From Alphaproteobacteria bacterium (GTDB taxonomy: Bacteria; Pseudomonadota; Alphaproteobacteria; Rhizobiales; Xanthobacteraceae), in contig JBBCGH010000001.1 in the NCBI GenBank assembly GCA_037200445.1, positions 310,001 through 374,000 on the forward strand: DNA of 64,000 nucleotides, in the 5' to 3' direction. Shown piece by piece: positions 59,005 to 64,000 of the stretch (position 1 is its first letter; each line of letters opens with the position of its first letter). The translations under genes were made by a program, and so were the position numbers. The notes beneath the pieces are model-generated. The model was not told the DNA's origin and searched no databases. It worked only from the letters and a program-made list of their open reading frames with translations.

Positions 59005-59619
59005 TCAGATCACGTAGATGCGGTTCGGCAGCTCGTCGCGGCTCGTCGGCTGGCGCGGGAAATGCTCCGCAAGCTCGCGTCCGCACAAGTCGATCGCCGC
59101 GACGAAGCCATCCGCGATCCGTCCTTCTTTCATGTGTGAAATGAGGGCGTCGACCGCCGCCTGCCAATGGCTTTGCGGCACCTTGGCGGCGATCCCGTCG
59201 TCCACGACCACGCGGGCGTAGCGTTCGGCGAGCGAGACGAAGATCAGAATCCCGCAGCGGTCCTCGGTGCGTGCGATGCCGCGGCTGACGAATTGCTCCA
59301 TGGCGACACGATGCGCGACGGCACGGCGCGCCGCGCGCGGCATCAGCGCGACGCGGATGCGCGGCAGGCAGAGAATTCCGCCAAGCAGCACGAATGCGAT
59401 GACCTGCAGCGCCAGCAGCCGCAAGACGGGCAGCTCCGTGAAGGCCACCAGCAGCCACGGCAGCAGCAGCGCCACCAGCGCCGCCAGCAGGATCGGAAGT
59501 GCGATCGCGTCGGATGAGGTGCGCGCCAGCACGCACACGATCTCGCCGGACGTCTTCTGTTCGACCGCGCGGATAGCGGCCGAAATGCGTTCGCGGTCCT
59601 GTTTGGTGATGGTGGTCAT
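59005..59619 (-). CDS. TPM-domain membrane protein
   Basis: A 204-residue protein with a TPM-type domain split by two membrane helices: N-terminal AIRAVEQKTSGEIVCVLART, helices LPILLAALVALLLPWLLVAF and LLALQVIAFVLLGGILCL, then ILIFVSLAERYARVVVDDGIAAKV at the C-terminus. It pairs with the upstream TPM gene (1-base overlap, TAATG) in a lemA-TPM-TPM unit. Role unknown; the unit may serve envelope homeostasis. Confidence 0.84.
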   Translation of the reverse strand: MTTITKQDRERISAAIRAVEQKTSGEIVCVLARTSSDAIALPILLAALVALLLPWLLVAFTELPVLRLLALQVIAFVLLGGILCLPRIRVALMPRAARRAVAHRVAMEQFVSRGIARTEDRCGILIFVSLAERYARVVVDDGIAAKVPQSHWQAAVDALISHMKEGRIADGFVAAIDLCGRELAEHFPRQPTSRDELPNRIYVI

Positions 59620-60416
59620 TACCAGCTGCCCGATGCCCCGCCGCCTCCGGACGAGCCGCCGCCGCCCGAGAAGCCGCCTCCGCCGGAGAACCCGCCGCCG
59701 AAGCCTCCGCCACCGCCATAGGAGCGCCCGCCCGAGCTCGCCATGGAGCTCAGCAGGACATTGAAGAAGAAAAACCGGAAACCGGGAGACACGACAAGCA
59801 GGATCATGAGGCCGATCAGCCCCGCGATGATGAGCCAGCCAGCCGGGTCGACCTCCTCCTGACGGTCGAGCCGCAGCGAGGGGCGCTTCTGCCATTCCGA
59901 CGCGTCGGTGGTGAGCACCGTGATGATGTCGTCGACGCCGCGCGAGATGCCGCCGCCGAAATCCTGCGTCTTGAAGCGCGGCGCGATCGCGTTCGCGATG
60001 ATCACCTTCGACAATGCGTCGGTCAGCGTGCCTTCGAGACCGTAGCCGACCTCGATGCGCACCCGCTTTTGGTTGGGCGCGACCAGCAGTAGCACGCCAT
60101 TATTCTTTGTCTTCTCGCCGAGCTTCCAGTTGCGGAACAGTTCGTTTGCATATGGCTCGATCTCCTGACCGTCGAGCGAGCGGACGGTGGCGACCACGAG
60201 CTGGATGCCGGATTTCTGTTCGAGATCGGCGAGCTTCGGTTCGACCGCGTTGCGTGTCTCGGCCGGGATGATGTTGGCCTGATCGACGATGCGGCCGGTG
60301 AGCGCCGGAAGGTTCGCGGCGGCAAGTGCGGCGAGAACGGCGAGAAGCAGCGCGGCAAGCCCGGCAGAGACGCGCGCTGGTATCCGCCCGAAGCCGGGGG
60401 CGCAACTTGCGATCAT
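59619..60416 (-). CDS. TPM-domain protein with Gly-rich tail (YgcG-like)
   Basis: A 265-residue protein with an N-terminal signal or anchor helix (about 14-35), a TPM domain (ALTGRIVDQANIIPAETR, SGIQLVVATVRSLDG, NNGVLLLVAPNQKRVRIEVGYGLEG), a second membrane helix (WLIIAGLIGLMILLVVS) and a glycine/serine-rich tail of repeated GGGGFSGG units. This is the standard YgcG layout. TPM domains bind divalent metals in a few studied cases. ATG at 60416 is the best start; its ribosome site is weak. Confidence 0.86.
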   Translation of the reverse strand: MIASCAPGFGRIPARVSAGLAALLLAVLAALAAANLPALTGRIVDQANIIPAETRNAVEPKLADLEQKSGIQLVVATVRSLDGQEIEPYANELFRNWKLGEKTKNNGVLLLVAPNQKRVRIEVGYGLEGTLTDALSKVIIANAIAPRFKTQDFGGGISRGVDDIITVLTTDASEWQKRPSLRLDRQEEVDPAGWLIIAGLIGLMILLVVSPGFRFFFFNVLLSSMASSGGRSYGGGGGFGGGFSGGGGFSGGGGSSGGGGASGSW

Positions 60417-60445
60417 GTCACTGCCGGTGCGCGCGAAAGGCGCGG

Positions 60446-61039
60446 TCAGAACTTGACCTGCGGCGGAGACTGCGCGGTGTCGCTTGCGGCGAATTCCGCC
60501 ATCGGCTTGTTGCCGCGGAACGCGGTGGAGGCCCAGATCACGCCCGGAAAGGTGCGCAGCTCGGTATTGTAGGCACGCACCGCCTCGATGTAGTCGCGGC
60601 GCGCGACCGCGATGCGGTTCTCGGTGCCTTCGAGCTGGGACTGCAGGGCGAGGAAGTTCTGGTTCGACTTCAGGTCGGGATAATTCTCGCTCACCGCCAG
60701 CAGGCGACCGAGCGCGCCGGTCAACTGGTTCTGCGCATCCTGGAACTGCTTGAGCTTCTCGGGGTCGGTGAGCTGCGACGCATCGATCTTGATCTGCGTC
60801 GCCTTGGCGCGGGCCTCGACCACGCTGGTGAGCACGTCCTTCTCCTGCTTGGCATAGCCCTGCACCGTTGCGACGAGGTTCGGGATCAGGTCGGCGCGCC
60901 GCTGGTAATTGTTCTGCACGTCGGCCCACTTCGCTTTCGCCTGCTCTTCCAGCGTCGGGATAGTGTTGTAGCCGCACGCCGAAACGGTGAGGGAGAGCAG
61001 CACGACGGCGAGGAGAGAGCGGATGCGGATGTTGGCCAT
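60446..61039 (-). CDS. lemA: LemA family lipoprotein
   Basis: A 197-residue LemA protein with a lipoprotein signal ending in the lipobox VSAC (about residue 22) and the long helical-bundle domain (NNYQRRADLIPNLVATVQGYA; SENYPDLKSNQNFLALQSQLEGTENRIA). LemA proteins are widespread and of unknown biochemical role, commonly encoded with TPM proteins as here. ATG at 61039; the open frame goes on to 61213 through a fragment related to the oxidoreductase gene at 58958. Confidence 0.93.
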   Translation of the reverse strand: MANIRIRSLLAVVLLSLTVSACGYNTIPTLEEQAKAKWADVQNNYQRRADLIPNLVATVQGYAKQEKDVLTSVVEARAKATQIKIDASQLTDPEKLKQFQDAQNQLTGALGRLLAVSENYPDLKSNQNFLALQSQLEGTENRIAVARRDYIEAVRAYNTELRTFPGVIWASTAFRGNKPMAEFAASDTAQSPPQVKF

Positions 61040-61179
61040 GTCTGCACCTGTGCGATGAATGCCGTGGCGCCAATACGCAATTACCTGTGAGCGAAGGCGT
61101 CGCAGATCACGTCGTAATTGACCGGTGAATGTCAATGCCCGCGACGCCGTCCTCGCTTCGGTTATAGCGCACGAAGCCG

Positions 61180-61213
61180 GCCAGTGCGATGCGCCGATGA
61201 ATGCGCGCTTCAT
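61180..61213 (-). pseudogene. Duplicated start of the Gfo/Idh/MocA gene
   Basis: The minus strand from an ATG at 61213 encodes MKRAFIGASHW, matching MKLAFIGASHW at the start of the oxidoreductase gene (58958) with only a few base changes over 33 bp. Beyond it the match fades. The fragment lies upstream of lemA, in frame with it. The rest of the 61040-61305 gap shows nothing else. Confidence 0.6.
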
Positions 61214-61305
61214 GGCCGCGAGTGTAGCCCACGGGGAGTGAGGCGAAATGCCGGAGTGGAACCCGGCAGCGCGGCATGCGTTTGTGGTAGCAGAGGAGCT
61301 CTCAC

Positions 61306-61533
61306 ATGAAATCTGTTATCGGCGCCGTCATCGCTCTGGCATTGGCCGCGAGCGCTCCGGCTGAAGCCAAGGGATGCCTCAAGGGAGCGCTGGTCGGTGG
61401 CGTGGCTGGCCACTACGCCGGCCATCACGGAACGTTGGGAGCGGTCGCGGGCTGCGTGGTCGGGCGGCATCGGGCGAACGAACAGGCACGCATGCAGCAG
61501 CAACGGCAGCAACAATACCCGCAGCGCTATTGA
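61306..61533 (+). CDS. Small secreted glycine-zipper-like protein
   Basis: A 75-residue protein with a signal peptide (about 1-21, ending AEAK). The mature part has Gly/Ala/His-rich GALVGGVAGHYAGHHGTLGAVAGCVVG, a glycine-zipper pattern with two cysteines, and a Gln-rich tail (MQQQRQQQYPQ). ATG at 61306 has GAGGAG seven bases upstream. Similar short proteins occur in Rhizobiales without assigned role. Confidence 0.7.
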   Translation: MKSVIGAVIALALAASAPAEAKGCLKGALVGGVAGHYAGHHGTLGAVAGCVVGRHRANEQARMQQQRQQQYPQRY

Positions 61534-61601
61534 CCCTTTGCTGCTGAATCGGTCCTTAGCGCGCCGGATTCAGCAAGAGCTCGCGTCGTGGCGGGCGGCC
61601 G

Positions 61602-61678
61602 CTAGTGCCCTGAACCTGAAGTTCGCACTCACCAAACCGCAAACACGATTGCGAACTTCAGGTTCAAAAGGGCACTAG
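61602..61678. repeat. Palindromic repeat, CTAGTGCCC/GGGCACTAG
   Basis: Long arms ctagtgccctgaacctgaag and cttcaggttcaaaagggcactag, with gttcgc/gcgaac continuing inward. It is paired with a diverged relative at 61692-61766. Confidence 0.8.
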
Positions 61679-61691
61679 ATTCATAAGGCTT

Positions 61692-61766
61692 CTAGTGTCC
61701 TTCGATTCCGAAGTTCGCTTCAGAGCGTGCTGCAAGGTAGGGCGAACTTCGGACTCGGGACACTAG
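61692..61766. repeat. Palindromic repeat, CTAGTGTCC/GGACACTAG
   Basis: Arms ctagtgtccttcgattccgaagttcgc and gcgaacttcggactcgggacactag. The terminal CTAG provides the stop codon of the hydantoinase gene (61763-61765 on the minus strand). Confidence 0.8.
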
Positions 61767-63226
61767 CGCAGCTTCGCGCCGAAATTCCGCTTCGGATCAA
61801 ACTCCAAGGTCGCGCGGCCGAGTGGCTCGGCCGCCTGGCCTGCCTTGCGCGCGAGGAATTCGCCCGAGCCTGGCCTGGCGCGCAGCTGGTTGTCCGACAC
61901 AAGAACTTCGCCGCGCAGCAGCACGGTGGTCGGCCAGCCCTTCACGGTCTTTCCTTTCCACGGCGTGTAGCCGGCTCGGTCCTTCACGGTCTTGTCCGAG
62001 AACGTGACGCTCTTCTTCGGGTCCCAGATCGCCACGTCGGCATCCGAGCCGATCGCAAGCGTGCCCTTCTTGGGATAGAGGCCGTAGATCTTCGCCGGGT
62101 TGGTCGAGGTCCATGCGACGAACTTGCTCACGTCGAAGCGCCCGTTCGACACCATCTCGTCGAACACCACGGGAAGGCGCGCCTCGAGCCCGGGCATGCC
62201 GTTCGGGATCTGCTTGAAGGTGGATGTCTTGCCGGCGACCAGCTTGCCGGTCTTGTCGTACGCATAGGGCGCGTGGTCGGACGAGATCACCTGCAGGTCG
62301 CCGAGAGCGAGCGCCTGCCACAGTGCCTCCTGATCACTCGCCTCGCGTGCCGGCGGCGAGAACATCCACTTGCCGCCTTCGAGGCCGGGCTTGTCGAGGT
62401 CCTTCTTGGTCATGAACAGATATTGCGGGCAGGTCTCGGCGAACACCTTCAGCCCTTCGCCGCGCGCCTTGCGAATGACGTGCGTGCCTTCCGCGGTCGA
62501 GACGTGGAAGATCATGATCGGCTGATCGACCAGCGCGGCGCACGCGATCAGCCGCTGGAAGGCTTCCGGCTCGCACACGCGCGGGTGCGAGATCGAATGG
62601 TACTTCGGCGCCGTGTAGCCGTGCTTCACGAGCCGCTTGCCCATCCACGAGATCATGCCGTGGTTCTCGGCATGCACGCAGACCATCGCGCGGTTGTCGC
62701 GCGCCGACTGCAGCACATTGAGCAGCTGTTCGTCGTCGACCTTGAGGCGGTCGTAGGTCATGAACACTTTCAGCGAGGCGTGCCCCGCGTTCACCAGCGG
62801 CGGGACCTCCTTCGCCAGCACCTCCTCGCGCGGGTCGGCGAGGATCATGTGAAACGCATAATCCACGACTGCGCCGCGCTCGGCGTACTCGTGATATTCA
62901 TCCACCACCGTCTTCAGGCTCATGCCGACGTGCTGCGCGGCGAACGAGATGACCGTGGTGGTGCCGCCGAAGGCCGCCGCCGTGGTGGCACTCTCGAAGG
63001 TGTCGGCGTTCATCAGGCCGGAGGCGGACAACTGCTCGATGTGGCTGTGGCTGTCCACACCGCCGGGCAGCACGAGCTTGCCGCGCGCATCGATCTCAGC
63101 GCTCCCGCGGTCGAGCCCTTCGCCGATCGCCGCGATCTTGGCCCCGCGGATGCCGAGGTCGGCCTTGAAGCTGTCGGTTGCGGTCGCGACCGTGCCGCCG
63201 CGGATCACCAGATCGAAGGGTTGCAT
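61763..63226 (-). CDS. Dihydropyrimidinase/D-hydantoinase family amidohydrolase
   Basis: A 487-residue cyclic amidohydrolase. Metal ligands: His60 and His62 in DSHSHIE, the probable carbamylated Lys153 in ASLKVFMTYD, histidines in CVHAENHG and FHVSTAEG, and an aspartate in SSDHAPYA. It opens cyclic amides such as dihydropyrimidines or hydantoins. The product type would suit N-carbamoyl hydrolases such as the M20 enzyme at 29962-31176. ATG at 63226; the longer frame to 63445 runs through a repeat. The stop codon lies in the end of the palindromic repeat 61692-61766. Confidence 0.92.
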   Translation of the reverse strand: MQPFDLVIRGGTVATATDSFKADLGIRGAKIAAIGEGLDRGSAEIDARGKLVLPGGVDSHSHIEQLSASGLMNADTFESATTAAAFGGTTTVISFAAQHVGMSLKTVVDEYHEYAERGAVVDYAFHMILADPREEVLAKEVPPLVNAGHASLKVFMTYDRLKVDDEQLLNVLQSARDNRAMVCVHAENHGMISWMGKRLVKHGYTAPKYHSISHPRVCEPEAFQRLIACAALVDQPIMIFHVSTAEGTHVIRKARGEGLKVFAETCPQYLFMTKKDLDKPGLEGGKWMFSPPAREASDQEALWQALALGDLQVISSDHAPYAYDKTGKLVAGKTSTFKQIPNGMPGLEARLPVVFDEMVSNGRFDVSKFVAWTSTNPAKIYGLYPKKGTLAIGSDADVAIWDPKKSVTFSDKTVKDRAGYTPWKGKTVKGWPTTVLLRGEVLVSDNQLRARPGSGEFLARKAGQAAEPLGRATLEFDPKRNFGAKLR

Positions 63227-63241
63227 TGCGAATTCTCTCCC

Positions 63242-63378
63242 GTCATTCCGGGGCGCCGTAGCGGCGAGCCCGGAATCCATAGCCACCGAATATTCCGTAT
63301 TGTACGGTCTCGCCAACATCGCAACAGTGGTGTTTATGGATTCCGGGCTCGCGAGCTTCGCTCGCGCCCCGGAATGAC
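63242..63378. repeat. Palindromic repeat, gtcattccgggg/ccccggaatgac family (copy 3)
   Basis: Complete element with arms gtcattccggggcg...gcccggaatccata and tatggattccgggctcgcg...cgccccggaatgac, as at 29813-29950. It lies in the divergent gap between the hydantoinase and DapA-family genes. Confidence 0.8.
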
Positions 63379-63390
63379 GGACGCGAACGC

Positions 63391-64000
63391 ATGCCTTTGC
63401 TCGATACCTCCGCCCACGGCGTCTACATAATCGCGGCGACGCCATTCACAGACGACGGCGCGGTCGATACCGCAAGCCTCGACCGGTTGATGGACTTTTA
63501 CGTGCGCGCCGGCATCACCGGCGTCACCGTGCTCGGCATCATGGGCGAGGCGCCCAAGCTCACCCATCAGGAGGCGGTCGCGCTGACCCGGCAGGTGGTG
63601 CGGCGGGTGAACGGCCTGCCGGTGATCGTCGGCGTCTCGTCGCCCGGCTTCGCCTCGATGGCGGCGCTCACGAAGGACGTGATGGACGTGGGTGCGGGCG
63701 GCGTGATGATCGCGCCGCCTTCCACGCTCAAGACCGACGACCAGATCGTCGCGTATTTCGGCAATGCCGTGGAGGCGATCGGCGACGATGTGCCGTTCGT
63801 GATCCAGGACTATCCGTACGCCTCGGGCGTCACCATGGCGCCCTCGGTCATCAAGCGCATCGTGAACAACTATCCCTCGGCCAAGATGGTGAAGCACGAG
63901 GAGTGGCCGGGGCTGGAAAAGCTCACCGCGCTCAAAGGGCTGATGAGCAACGGCATGCGCCATGTCGCGATCCTGTGCGGCAACGGCGGCATTTTCCTGC
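63391..64000 (+). CDS. Dihydrodipicolinate synthase family protein, 3' end cut by window edge
   Basis: The first 203 codons of a DapA-family aldolase/lyase. GIMGEAPKL (49-57) replaces the usual GTTGE-type motif; the catalytic tyrosine is Tyr141 in QDYPYASG, and the Schiff-base lysine is probably Lys168 in KMVKHEEW. Changes around the active site suggest a catabolic relative (for example keto-deoxy-sugar or hydroxy-oxo-acid aldolase) rather than lysine synthesis. It is divergent from the hydantoinase gene. ATG at 63391 is the first in frame after the repeat. Confidence 0.85.
   Translation, partial: MPLLDTSAHGVYIIAATPFTDDGAVDTASLDRLMDFYVRAGITGVTVLGIMGEAPKLTHQEAVALTRQVVRRVNGLPVIVGVSSPGFASMAALTKDVMDVGAGGVMIAPPSTLKTDDQIVAYFGNAVEAIGDDVPFVIQDYPYASGVTMAPSVIKRIVNNYPSAKMVKHEEWPGLEKLTALKGLMSNGMRHVAILCGNGGIFL

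Noticed and set aside
61040-61213. N-terminal extension of LemA to 61213
   Set aside because: The extension is a duplicated oxidoreductase start plus unrelated sequence; the lipoprotein signal begins at 61039.

Overview
The window is GC-rich, densely coded chromosomal DNA from an alphaproteobacterium, most likely order Hyphomicrobiales (Rhizobiales) near the Bradyrhizobium/Rhodopseudomonas/Pseudolabrys group. The signs are the order hemC-hemD-Mic60-hemY divergent from tsaD-gpsA, a very large NAD-dependent glutamate dehydrogenase, orphan tripartite-tricarboxylate-type binding proteins, a form I CO dehydrogenase cluster close to that of Oligotropha carboxidovorans, and many intergenic palindromic elements of types common in that group. 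I recognise this from the sequence alone; no search was run.

Layout. 1-9.8 kb: mostly minus-strand metabolic and stress genes (racemase-like protein cut by the left edge, GST, Trm112-like, LON-domain protein, thioredoxin-TPR protein, Ala-tRNA(Pro) deacylase), a tRNA-Gly, gamma-glutamyltransferase, a secreted hydrolase, a membrane TPR protein and a peroxidase-related enzyme. 9.9-20.7 kb: giant glutamate dehydrogenase, purH, heparinase-like gene, rsmB, an alpha/beta hydrolase. 20.8-28 kb: L,D-transpeptidase, a vapBC module with a clear palindromic operator, a secreted MetX-like hydrolase, acs with a tightly coupled exported protein of unknown function, an exported MBL-fold protein, a DUF1761 protein. 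28-35.5 kb: two orphan TctC-type receptors, an ETF-beta-lysine-methyltransferase-like enzyme, an M20 amidase, topoisomerase IB, an EVE protein, a secreted CxxCH protein. 35.6-42.4 kb: tsaD-gpsA and hemC-hemD-Mic60-hemY. 42.5-44.5 kb: tRNA-Thr followed by a gene scrap, an AbiE-type type IV toxin-antitoxin pair and a thiolase remnant, which looks like a small island. 45-53.3 kb: an MHYT-LytTR regulator and coxMSLDEF, the maturation-complete core of aerobic form I CO dehydrogenase. 53.4-64 kb: intact thiolase, M20 amidohydrolase, a SLOG-like multi-membrane protein, a Gfo/Idh/MocA oxidoreductase, lemA-TPM-TPM, a small secreted protein, a dihydropyrimidinase-type hydrolase and a DapA-family gene cut by the right edge.

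How the genes work together. The cox block is the main physiological unit: the membrane sensor/regulator probably controls coxMSLDEF; CoxMSL form the FAD/2Fe-2S/Mo-Cu enzyme and CoxDEF mature its active site, so this organism can probably oxidise CO in air. The ends of the block are marked by an intact thiolase on one side and a decayed thiolase 3' fragment in the same orientation on the other, suggesting rearrangement around the locus.

The strongest candidates for new biology are the SLOG-like/four-TM protein at 55.9-57.9 kb, the AbiE island at tRNA-Thr, the exported partner of acs, and the repeated use of palindromic elements as gene starts and stops (coxE, a TctC receptor, a hydrolase, a hydantoinase). 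No insertion sequence, prophage or CRISPR array was found.
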